From: Bacillota bacterium
GTDB lineage: Bacteria > Bacillota > Bacilli > Bacillales > Bacillaceae_J
DNA length: 6,542 bases
NCBI GenBank assembly: GCA_023457235.1
Contig: JAEWMK010000284.1
Location: 1-6,542 of the forward strand
Reading direction: 5' to 3'
Notes under the pieces: model-generated
Told to the model about the DNA's origin: nothing
Seen by the model: only the letters and a program-made list of their open reading frames with translations
Databases searched by the model: none
Part shown: positions 1 through 6,082 of the stretch, piece after piece
Layout: each line of letters opens with the position of its first letter
Numbering within the stretch: position 1 is the stretch's first letter
Made by a program: the position numbers and the translations under genes

Positions 1-1
1 T

Positions 2-463
2 GTCCCAGAAGGCAGACGGATTTTTCCAAAGCTGACGGTGAAAGAAAATCTTGAAATGGGTGCTTTTTCTGTAAAAGACAAACGGATTGTGAAGGAGCGG
101 ATGGAACGCGTCTTTCAATATTTTCCGAGAATTAAAGAGCGTTTAAGCCAGCAGGGGGGTACGATGAGTGGCGGCGAGCAGCAAATGCTTGCGATCGGCC
201 GTGCCCTGATGATGCAGCCGAAAATCCTCATGTTGGATGAGCCATCAATGGGTCTTGCGCCGATTATCGTGGAACAAATTTTTGAGATTATTAAAGAACT
301 AAACAACGAAGGGATCACGATCCTGCTCGTAGAACAAAATGCCTTCCAAGCACTAAGCATTGCTGATCGTGGCTATGTCATCCAAAACGGAGAAATAACA
401 TTGAGCGGGCCTGGAAAAGAATTAATCGACAATGAACAAATACAAGAAGCCTATTTAGCGTAA
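2..463 (+). CDS. livF: Branched-chain amino acid ABC transporter ATP-binding protein LivF (3' part, 5' end outside window)
   Basis: This is the C-terminal 153 residues of a LivF-type ATPase, the cytoplasmic nucleotide-binding subunit that pairs with LivG to power uptake of leucine, isoleucine and valine (or a related amide or amino acid substrate) through LivH/LivM. The frame is open to the window edge and begins with VPEGRRIFPKLTV, a block typical of LivF just after the Q-loop. The ABC signature MSGGEQQ is at nt 164-184. Walker B with its catalytic Glu (ILMLDEP) follows at nt 224-244. The switch region reads LLVEQNA near nt 323-343. Gln where most ABC proteins have the H-loop His is normal for LivF, as in E. 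coli, so it is not a defect. LivF proteins are usually about 235 residues, so roughly 80 residues lie upstream. A GTG at 38 is internal and not the start. A terminator follows directly, so the gene ends a separate transcription unit unrelated to the pilus genes. The family assignment is secure; the exact substrate is not. Confidence 0.93.
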   Translation, partial: VPEGRRIFPKLTVKENLEMGAFSVKDKRIVKERMERVFQYFPRIKERLSQQGGTMSGGEQQMLAIGRALMMQPKILMLDEPSMGLAPIIVEQIFEIIKELNNEGITILLVEQNAFQALSIADRGYVIQNGEITLSGPGKELIDNEQIQEAYLA

Positions 464-484
464 AAAATTCACCGCATTTTTGTT

Positions 485-514
485 TACTACCCTGTATATG
501 GGTAGTATTTTTTT
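485..514 (+). terminator. Intrinsic terminator of the livF transcription unit
   Basis: An 8-bp stem (TACTACCC at 485-492 with GGGTAGTA at 500-507) encloses a 7-nt loop and is followed immediately by seven T residues (508-514). It starts 21 nt after the livF stop codon. This is a textbook rho-independent terminator and isolates the downstream pilus operon from livF transcription. Confidence 0.92.
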
Positions 515-561
515 GCCTTAATAGCAGGGATAGAGAAAAAAGGAAAATGTGCCTATGAAAT

Positions 562-589
562 TTAACATTTGTAATATTTTATGTATAAA
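562..589 (+). promoter_or_regulatory. Probable sigma-A promoter of the Tad operon
   Basis: A -35 box TTAACA (562-567, 5 of 6 to TTGACA) and a -10 box TATAAA (584-589, 5 of 6 to TATAAT) are separated by 16 nt. It is the best sigma-A match I found between the livF terminator and cpaB. Transcription would begin near 596-598 and give a leader of about 250 nt. The boxes lie inside a large palindrome (564-602), so access is probably controlled. Such AT-rich DNA yields chance matches, so the start site is an inference. Confidence 0.5.
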
Positions 590-602
590 AATTACAAATG
601 TT
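564..602. repeat. Near-perfect palindrome overlapping the promoter (candidate operator)
   Basis: A perfect 12-bp inverted repeat, AACATTTGTAAT at 564-575 and ATTACAAATGTT at 591-602, has arm centres 27 bp apart, about two and a half helical turns. The space between is itself almost symmetrical: TTTTAT (577-582) faces ATAAAA (585-590), leaving only A576 unpaired. The left arm overlaps the predicted -35 box and the right arm covers the predicted transcription start. No T-run follows on either strand, so it is not a standard terminator. The arrangement suits a dimeric or tetrameric DNA-binding regulator. I do not recognise the half-site as that of a regulator I know. Confidence 0.7.
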
Positions 603-849
603 TCAATTTGAAGATATATTTAGTGCTTTTTGTCCTAATCGTTATTAAACCTTTATACCTGAATAATATCTCGAATTCAAGGTATCAATAGGGACAATTT
701 AACAGACAGGATTCGACATCAGTCCTAAAGGTGTTTGACGCAAATGTAAGGAGATGGTAATTTGGGTATTGGTAATTTTGGAGATAAATATAGTGTAAGA
801 ATTAGGATATTAAAATTATAGGGATATAACTTTAGGAGAGAAAAATTAG
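603..849 (+). other. Long 5' leader of the Tad operon with potential RNA structure
   Basis: This stretch has no long reading frame. ATACCTGAAT (655-664) can pair with ATTCAAGGTAT (675-685) with one bulged A. TTGTCCT (630-636) can pair with GGGACAA (691-697) around that hairpin. GTCCTAA occurs twice (632-638 and 722-728), and both copies can pair with the single GGGAC at 691-695, so the two helices exclude each other. ACCTTTA (649-655) is also complementary to TAAAGGT (726-732). TGGTAATTT is repeated directly at 755-763 and 770-778. A small TTG-start frame lies at 762-821. The cpaB ribosome binding site AGGAG is at 834-838. I match no known riboswitch class. The pairings are visible in the sequence; that they form or regulate is conjecture. 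Confidence 0.35.
762..821 (+). CDS. Possible 19-codon leader peptide upstream of cpaB
   Basis: A TTG at 762 stands 8 nt after a strong ribosome binding site AAGGAG (748-753). It opens a 19-codon frame, MGIGNFGDKYSVRIRILKL if TTG is read as fMet, ending in TAG at 819-821. The stop lies 28 nt before the cpaB ATG. The peptide is basic and not a clear membrane segment or signal peptide, and I recognise no family. It could be a leader peptide whose translation affects the leader RNA, a remnant of a lost gene, or chance. The quality and spacing of the Shine-Dalgarno sequence in otherwise non-coding DNA is the only real support. Confidence 0.25.
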   Translation: MGIGNFGDKYSVRIRILKL

Positions 850-1599
850 ATGTTAGAGTCGAAAAGAAGAGCGATAATCTTTATTTCCATTTCATTATTG
901 CTTGCTGCTGTAGCCGGATTTATGTTCCTGATGAAGGTGAATGAGTTAAATGAGAGCTTGGGCGGAACAAAGAAGGTTTATGTAGCTAGCAAAAAGATTG
1001 ATTCTAGAACAATTATCAGCCCTGATGACATTAAGATTATTGATCTTCCAAATAAATTCGTTGTGGATGATTACATTGAGGTTAGTGAAGCGGAAAAGAT
1101 AACAAATAAAGTTTCGATTGTTCCTATAACTGCAGAAACGATTATTACAGAAAGTATTTTAAAAGACTTTTCAAATGTTGGTGATCCTAATAACCGCAAG
1201 GTAGCCCTTATGTGGAGTGAAAAAGTTTCCTTTGATGATGACATCAATGATCAAGACCGAGTAGACATTGTTGTCTCTCATCAATTTGACGGTGCTCCAA
1301 AGACTGAGATTTTCATGTCAGATGTTTTAGTTTTTAAAGAACTTGTGAATGACAAAAAAGAATCTATAGGTCTGCATCTTGAAGTTTCCAAAAAAGATGC
1401 ATCCAAGCTTATTCACATGCAAAATTACGCAGACAGCATCAGAATTCTGAAGGCTAATGTAGGCCGGGAACACCCGAAAGAGGGAGCAGCAAAAGAAGAA
1501 GCACCAGAAAAGAAACCAGCAGATTCAGCTTCGCAACCGGATCCGGCCGCACAACCAGGCCAGCTAGCCCAACCTACGCAGCCACAGGGACAGAGTTAA
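850..1599 (+). CDS. cpaB: Flp pilus assembly protein CpaB/RcpC (SAF domain)
   Basis: This is a 249-residue accessory protein of the Tad pilus machine. Residues 8-28 form one hydrophobic membrane anchor after a short basic N-terminus (KRR), which places the rest outside the membrane. Residues about 43-105 form a SAF-like domain (VYVASKKIDSRTIISPDDI onward), as in CpaB/RcpC and flagellar FlgA. The CpaB C-terminal domain follows at about 115-205 and includes DQDRVDIVV (134-142), which resembles the usual GDRVDV block. The tail (209-249) is rich in Pro, Ala, Gln, Lys and Glu and probably unstructured. In diderms CpaB/RcpC is periplasmic and linked to the secretin. No secretin is seen here, so the tail may instead reach into or bind the cell wall, which is my inference. 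ATG at 850 has AGGAG 11 nt upstream. It is the first large gene of the operon, and tadZ follows after 16 nt. Confidence 0.88.
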   Translation: MLESKRRAIIFISISLLLAAVAGFMFLMKVNELNESLGGTKKVYVASKKIDSRTIISPDDIKIIDLPNKFVVDDYIEVSEAEKITNKVSIVPITAETIITESILKDFSNVGDPNNRKVALMWSEKVSFDDDINDQDRVDIVVSHQFDGAPKTEIFMSDVLVFKELVNDKKESIGLHLEVSKKDASKLIHMQNYADSIRILKANVGREHPKEGAAKEEAPEKKPADSASQPDPAAQPGQLAQPTQPQGQS

Positions 1600-1615
1600 A
1601 ATCGGAGGTACTTAC

Positions 1616-2782
1616 ATGAGTTCGGGAAGCAATATTCTTCTTGTTAGTGACGATAAACTAATAACGGAACAAATTTCAGAAAGGGCATTACAAATGTACC
1701 CTGATTTACAGCAGGCAACACCTTCTGATGTTCGTATAGAAATTGATCGGATTGCACCGGATATTGTATTGCTTGTAAATCCAGACGATGAATCGGGGAT
1801 TGAGCTGATTCAATATATTCACAGTGAATATCCAAACATCATCATCGTTTTTATTCTTAAAGAGCAGGACTTCCTGCTTTTGCGTGATGCATCGAGAGCA
1901 GGAGCTACGGACTTCTTCATTCTTCCTGATGAATTAAGCCAGTTTAGTGATCGGATGGAAAGAATTTTATTGATTGCGAAGGAGCAAAAAAGTAATGGAG
2001 GGTTACAGAGTATTACTTCGAGCTCTGGCTTACGAAGAGGACGCGGGCAAATTATTTCTTTTTATAGTGGAAAAGGTGGCAGCGGTACGACCCTTTTGGC
2101 GAGTACATTTGCCCAAACACTGAAGCTCGAATCGACAGCCCAGGTGATTCTGATTGATATGAATCTGCAATTCGGTGGAGTAGACACTTATTTAGGGCTG
2201 GAAAGCAATCGTTCCCTAGCTTCTTTAAAACCAGTAATCAATGAATTGAATGAAAACCATATTCGTAATGTCAGTGATAAAGAGCCTTATTCAAAGATGG
2301 AAATATTATTAAGCCCAAGGGATGCAGAAATAGGAGAAGGCTTAAACGAAGATTTTTTTACAAAATTACTTCGTGCCTGCCGAAGAAGCTATGATTTTGT
2401 CATTGTCGATTTGCCGTCTAATATGACAGCCAATACGTATGTCGCATTAGAGGAAGCGGATATGATCTATTACGTTTTGAATCTCGATACTCCGTCACTC
2501 CATGTCATAAAACATGTAGAGGAGCTGTTTAATCGACTTGGAATGGATACGGAAGACCGTCTGCAGATCGTCGTAAATCAAAAAGGGAGAGATAACGAGC
2601 TTACACCTCAAGATGTGAAAAATTTACTCTCTGCACCGGTCAGTGCCGAAGTAAGGAGAGATTTAAAAGGGATTCAGACGTTAATTAATAAAGGTGAACC
2701 TTTAAGAAAGGCAACGAAAGAAAAGAAGCTAACCCCTGTAGCGAAGGATGTTCGTAAGTGGGTCTTATCGATTCTTAAGTAG
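1616..2782 (+). CDS. tadZ: Tad pilus localisation protein TadZ/CpaE (receiver-like domain plus MinD/ParA-type ATPase)
   Basis: This 388-residue cytoplasmic protein has two domains. Residues 5-120 fold like a response-regulator receiver (NILLVSDD at the start, PDIVLLV at 48-54), but Val54 and Leu103 sit where the phospho-acceptor Asp and the conserved Lys are expected, so it is probably not phosphorylated. Residues 145-385 are a ParA/MinD-type domain. The deviant Walker A GKGGSGTT (152-159) keeps the signature Lys153 but has Thr158 in place of the P-loop Lys. Walker A' is LIDMNLQFGG (179-188) and Walker B is FVIVDLP with Asp265. TadZ/CpaE proteins place the Tad machine at a cell site, often a pole. 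ATG at 1616 has GGAGG 7 nt upstream. It lies between cpaB and cpaF, as in many Tad operons. The family call is firm; whether it hydrolyses ATP is open. Confidence 0.9.
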   Translation: MSSGSNILLVSDDKLITEQISERALQMYPDLQQATPSDVRIEIDRIAPDIVLLVNPDDESGIELIQYIHSEYPNIIIVFILKEQDFLLLRDASRAGATDFFILPDELSQFSDRMERILLIAKEQKSNGGLQSITSSSGLRRGRGQIISFYSGKGGSGTTLLASTFAQTLKLESTAQVILIDMNLQFGGVDTYLGLESNRSLASLKPVINELNENHIRNVSDKEPYSKMEILLSPRDAEIGEGLNEDFFTKLLRACRRSYDFVIVDLPSNMTANTYVALEEADMIYYVLNLDTPSLHVIKHVEELFNRLGMDTEDRLQIVVNQKGRDNELTPQDVKNLLSAPVSAEVRRDLKGIQTLINKGEPLRKATKEKKLTPVAKDVRKWVLSILK

Positions 2783-2802
2783 GTTGCAGGTTCAAAGTCA
2801 GG

Positions 2803-2811
2803 AAGGAGGGG
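2803..2811 (+). promoter_or_regulatory. Ribosome binding site that fixes the cpaF start
   Basis: AAGGAGGGG ends a few nucleotides before ATG 2817, with 7 nt between AAGGAGG and the start. An in-frame ATG at 2748 would lengthen the protein by 23 residues, overlap tadZ by 35 nt and place this strong site inside the gene. I therefore take 2817 as the start. Confidence 0.88.
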
Positions 2812-2816
2812 AATGG

Positions 2817-4190
2817 ATGTCATTATTTAATCGTACGGGATTGAAACAGCAGGAAAGAAATGAGATACAAGTAAGCTATTCTACGTACGGAAGCCCCTAT
2901 ATTGAGGAACTCATTGAACATTATAAGACAAGATTGCTAAAAGAAACCGACCTTGAGCAACTCATGAGTTTAAGTCAAGGAGAAAAACGATTAGCGATTG
3001 AGCGATTAATAAGTCAGTTTATGACAGAGGAAAAAGTGATTATTTCAAAAAGTGATAGGGAGAATTTGCTTACACGGTTAGTTGATGAATCCGTTGGTTT
3101 CGGCCCACTTGAGCCTCTTCTTAGTGATGATGAAATAACAGAGATTTTGATAAATGGGCATAAAGAGGTTTATATCGAGAAGAGGGGTCAATTACAGCTA
3201 ACTAATCTGCAGTTCCGTGATGAGGATCATGTTAGACATATTATTGACCGAGTTGTCGCACCTTTGGGAAGACGTATAGACGAAAGCTCTCCAATGGTTG
3301 ATGCGCGCCTGCATGATGGAAGCCGTGTGAATGCAGTTATTCCTCCTGTGAGCTTGAATGGTACATTAATCTCGATCAGAAAGTTTCGTGCGGATCCATT
3401 TAAAATGAGTGACCTGATCGACTTTGGTTCCTTGAATGAAGCGATGGCTCAATTTATCCAGGCAGTAGTTTTCTCTAAAATGAGTGTACTTATATCTGGG
3501 GGTACAGGCAGTGGTAAGACAACACTTCTTAACGCACTTGCCAGATTCATTCCAAATGGAGAGCGGGTTATCACAATTGAAGACTCGGCGGAATTAAGAT
3601 TAGACCGTCCAAACGTAGTTGGAATGGAAGCACGTCCTCCAAACGTGGAGGGAAAAGGGGAAATCACGATTCGTCAATTGGTGCGAAATGCTCTTAGGAT
3701 GAGACCAGACCGCATTATTGTCGGTGAGGTACGGGGAGCAGAAGCATTTGATATGTTGCAAGCGATGAACACTGGTCATGAAGGTTCGCTTACCACTGTA
3801 CATGCCAATTCTCCACTTGATGCTTTAAAGCGTGTGGAGGGTATGGTGATTATGGCTGGAATGGATTTACCATCTAAAGTGATCAGAGAATACATTGTTG
3901 GAGCTATTGATCTGATTATTCAAGGAATTCGTCTTCCTGATGGGCAGAGAAAATTAGTCTCCATTTCAGAAGTGGTGAAAAACCCGGATGGGAGTGCAGA
4001 GATCCAAGAAATCTTTAAATTCAAACGAACGGGTATAGATCATGACGGCAAGGTACTGGGTTATTTTACACCAACAGGTATTATTCCTGATTGCTTAGAT
4101 AGATTGAGAGTGTTTGGAGCTGACATCGATAAATCTATCTTTGCTGCCGAAGAAGAGGTGAATAGTAGTGACCATATCTATACTCTATAG
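2817..4190 (+). CDS. cpaF: Tad pilus assembly ATPase CpaF/TadA (type II/IV secretion ATPase)
   Basis: This 457-residue protein is the hexameric cytoplasmic motor that hydrolyses ATP to drive pilin assembly through TadB/TadC. Counting from ATG 2817, the helical N-terminal region covers about 25-90, and the N-terminal sensor-like domain starts with VGFGPLEPLL and DDEITEILING. The RecA-like domain has Walker A GGTGSGKT (228-235, Lys234), the Asp box TIEDSAEL (253-260) with Glu255 and Asp256, Walker B RIIVGEVRG (299-307) with Glu304, and the His box TGHEGSLTTVHANSP with His321 and His329. All catalytic motifs are intact. The length matches usual CpaF proteins of 430-480 residues. It follows tadZ by 34 nt, and its last 23 nt overlap tadB. 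Neighbouring Flp pilin, tadB and tadC separate it from PilB- or ComGA-type ATPases. Confidence 0.95.
   Translation: MSLFNRTGLKQQERNEIQVSYSTYGSPYIEELIEHYKTRLLKETDLEQLMSLSQGEKRLAIERLISQFMTEEKVIISKSDRENLLTRLVDESVGFGPLEPLLSDDEITEILINGHKEVYIEKRGQLQLTNLQFRDEDHVRHIIDRVVAPLGRRIDESSPMVDARLHDGSRVNAVIPPVSLNGTLISIRKFRADPFKMSDLIDFGSLNEAMAQFIQAVVFSKMSVLISGGTGSGKTTLLNALARFIPNGERVITIEDSAELRLDRPNVVGMEARPPNVEGKGEITIRQLVRNALRMRPDRIIVGEVRGAEAFDMLQAMNTGHEGSLTTVHANSPLDALKRVEGMVIMAGMDLPSKVIREYIVGAIDLIIQGIRLPDGQRKLVSISEVVKNPDGSAEIQEIFKFKRTGIDHDGKVLGYFTPTGIIPDCLDRLRVFGADIDKSIFAAEEEVNSSDHIYTL
4155..4160 (+). promoter_or_regulatory. Ribosome binding site for the GTG-started tadB
   Basis: GAGGTG lies 7 nt before GTG 4168, inside the end of cpaF. 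It supports the non-ATG start of tadB and suggests translational coupling with cpaF. Confidence 0.7.
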
Positions 4191-5094
4191 TTTGGCCGTA
4201 TTATTCGGGATCTGGGGATTATATAACATACTAGGCTATCGAAATTCCAAAAAGGAATGGAGAAACAGGGTCGGAAGGCTGTTTGAAAATAACAAAAAGC
4301 GCAAAAGCTTCATCCTCGTTCTAGGAGATAAATTTGACGAGACAAAGATGGGTCAAAACACGACTGAACAATTAAGACGTGCCAATATTCAATTGATGCC
4401 ATCGGAATTCTATGGAATCTTATTATTTGGTGTTTTTTCAGCTTCTTTATTGTTAAATACTTTCTTTGGCATCAAGTTTCCGATCAATATTCTCGTTTCC
4501 TTTATTGTGATGGAAGTCATTAGACGATCGCTGTTTATCATTCGCCGCAATAAATTTGAAGAGAGAATGAACGATCAGCTTCCGGAAATATGTAGGATTT
4601 TAGCCAATGCTACACGTTCTGGAATGACGTTAACACAAGGAATTGGGATCGCAGCTCAAGAACTGAATGAACCAGCAAAGTCTGAATTTAGTCAACTTTA
4701 TAGCGAAATTCAGCTTGGAGTTGATTTTAATCGGGCATTAAAAAACATGCAGAAAAGAATTCCTTCAAGAGAGTTTAAATTATTTGCGGCAACCCTTCTT
4801 ATTCAAAAACAAGCAGGTGGAAACATCCATGCTGTTATGGATGAAATGGGACAGACAATGGAAGAAAGAAAGCTATTGCTGCAAGAGATTAAAACTATGA
4901 CAGCGGAACAGCGCTATATTGCCTATATTGTGCCAGTTCTTCCGATCTTTTTGCTGTTAATCATGAACAATATCAATGAAGGCTTTATTGATCCCTTATT
5001 TTCAGGGATTGGGCTGGTACTTTTGGCCGTATTTGTAATTGGAACCGTATTAACCTTCTTTTTAATAAAAAAAGTAACGAATATAAGGGTGTAA
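4168..5094 (+). CDS. tadB: Tad pilus inner-membrane platform protein TadB (T2SSF domain)
   Basis: This 308-residue integral membrane protein is one half of the TadB/TadC platform on which CpaF acts. Predicted membrane segments are about residues 3-20, 82-101, 104-118, 250-267 and 280-300. The cytoplasmic T2SSF domain spans about 138-265 and includes LPEICRILANATRSGMTLTQ, the usual opening of this domain in TadB, and a helical region ending in MEERKLLLQEIKTMTAEQR. The start is GTG at 4168, supported by GAGGTG 7 nt upstream and by the hydrophobic first helix beginning at once. The gene overlaps cpaF by 23 nt, and tadC starts 4 nt after its stop. Length and layout are typical of the family. The order of TadB before TadC supports this name over TadC. 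Confidence 0.92.
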   Translation: MTISILYSLAVLFGIWGLYNILGYRNSKKEWRNRVGRLFENNKKRKSFILVLGDKFDETKMGQNTTEQLRRANIQLMPSEFYGILLFGVFSASLLLNTFFGIKFPINILVSFIVMEVIRRSLFIIRRNKFEERMNDQLPEICRILANATRSGMTLTQGIGIAAQELNEPAKSEFSQLYSEIQLGVDFNRALKNMQKRIPSREFKLFAATLLIQKQAGGNIHAVMDEMGQTMEERKLLLQEIKTMTAEQRYIAYIVPVLPIFLLLIMNNINEGFIDPLFSGIGLVLLAVFVIGTVLTFFLIKKVTNIRV

Positions 5095-5098
5095 TGCG

Positions 5099-6034
5099 AT
5101 GGATGGGCTAATTTTAATTTGTGTCATTATGTCCCTGTTTTTACTAACGATTGGATTAAAATCCTTTTATCACTATGCGATCAATAAACAAGAGCTTAAA
5201 GAACACCTCCAAGAAGAGGTATTTACGAACCGTTTTAATATTAAGAAAAGAAAAAGCTCACGTGAAAGATTGCTAGAAAAAACCTTCTATTACGCAGATG
5301 ACTTCTCGGTAATCGGGAATCGAATCAATTTCTTTAGTGAAGCTGAAGATGTAGAAAGATGGTTGATGCAAGCAAGTTATCCATATGGATTAACTGTGGA
5401 ACGTTTCCAGGGGCTAAAGATTTTTCTTTTGCTTGTTGGTTTTGTGTTTGGATTCTTCTTGATTATCATGCACTTTCCATTTTCACAGATCTTAATCATC
5501 CTATTGCCGCTCTTTGGCTACTTTAGTGTTATTTTCTGGTTGAAAAATAAAGCGCAGAAAAGACAGGATGAACTTGGCTATGTGTTGCCGGATTTTATGG
5601 ATACGGTCAGTGTAACTCTTCAGGCGGGTGTGGGACTTGACCAGGCATTAAGGGACATTGTTCCATATTTTGATGGACCTGTAGGCGAGGAGTTTTCACG
5701 GTTTATCCATGAAATTGAAATAGGCGTACCTAGGGAAAAGGCCTATAGAAGATTGCTAGATCGAAACGATAATGAAGCATTCCAAGCCTTAATTAAGTCC
5801 TTAATTCAAGGCTCGCGTCTAGGGGTTCCGGTAGCGACAACCTTTAAGATTCAAGCAAATGAGATTCGAAATATGAAAAAAGAGAAAATCAAAGAGCAAG
5901 CGGCCAAGGCATCCCCGAAAATCACCTTAATCACGACCTTTATTGTGATGCCAACGGTGATGCTGTTAATTGGCGGATTAGTGGTATTAAACATGTTCGC
6001 TGGAGATAACAATCCATTTAACATGTTTGGGTAA
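5099..6034 (+). CDS. tadC: Tad pilus inner-membrane platform protein TadC (T2SSF domain)
   Basis: This 311-residue integral membrane protein is the second platform subunit, homologous to TadB. Predicted membrane segments are about residues 3-20, 106-124, 130-147 and 276-299. The T2SSF domain (about 163-285) opens with VLPDFMDTVSVTLQAGVGLDQAL and contains SLIQGSRLGVPVATTFKIQANEIR and KEKIKEQAAKASPKI, blocks typical of TadC. A cytoplasmic segment (about 25-100) separates the first helix from the central pair. ATG 5099 is preceded by AAGGGTG with 7 nt between, and lies 4 nt after the tadB stop, so the two are almost certainly translated together. The flp gene follows after 48 nt. Nothing is unusual in length or motifs. 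Confidence 0.92.
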   Translation: MDGLILICVIMSLFLLTIGLKSFYHYAINKQELKEHLQEEVFTNRFNIKKRKSSRERLLEKTFYYADDFSVIGNRINFFSEAEDVERWLMQASYPYGLTVERFQGLKIFLLLVGFVFGFFLIIMHFPFSQILIILLPLFGYFSVIFWLKNKAQKRQDELGYVLPDFMDTVSVTLQAGVGLDQALRDIVPYFDGPVGEEFSRFIHEIEIGVPREKAYRRLLDRNDNEAFQALIKSLIQGSRLGVPVATTFKIQANEIRNMKKEKIKEQAAKASPKITLITTFIVMPTVMLLIGGLVVLNMFAGDNNPFNMFG

Positions 6035-6082
6035 TAAAGTATTAGAAAATAAAGATATGAGCTTGAAGGGAGGTGTTAGACC

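Noticed and set aside
323..343. Missing H-loop histidine in LivF suggesting an inactive ATPase
   Set aside because: VEQN with Gln at this position is the normal LivF sequence.
115..360. Open frame on the - strand within livF, and similar antisense frames within tadZ and cpaF
   Set aside because: They lie opposite clear conserved protein motifs, have no ribosome sites and encode no recognisable protein.
735..763. Promoter candidate TTGACG with TAATTT 17 nt downstream
   Set aside because: The -35 box is good, but the -10 box matches TATAAT at only 3 of 6 positions. The boxes at 562-589 match better.
722..778. Resemblance to a c-di-GMP-I (GEMM) riboswitch: GACGCAAA at 737-744 and ATGGTAATTTGGGTATTGG at 754-772
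   Set aside because: The GGCAAACC-like 5' block and its GNRA-capped helix are missing, the CCTAAAGG block is on the wrong side of GACGCAAA, and the 3' helix would rely on G-U pairs. A covariance model search could overturn this.
754..798. A 14-codon ATG frame in the leader
   Set aside because: The only ribosome site touches the ATG directly with no spacer, so initiation is unlikely. The TTG frame at 762 has proper spacing.
2748..2816. Longer cpaF starting at ATG 2748
   Set aside because: It would overlap tadZ by 35 nt, add 23 residues unlike CpaF, and leave the excellent AAGGAGG site at 2803-2809 unused. ATG 2817 fits better.
2817..6034. Type II secretion or competence (ComG) pilus operon
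   Set aside because: A single ATPase of CpaF type, two separate short T2SSF proteins, CpaB, TadZ and a 65-aa Flp-like pilin identify a Tad system. ComG loci carry ComGA, one ComGB and several larger pseudopilins.
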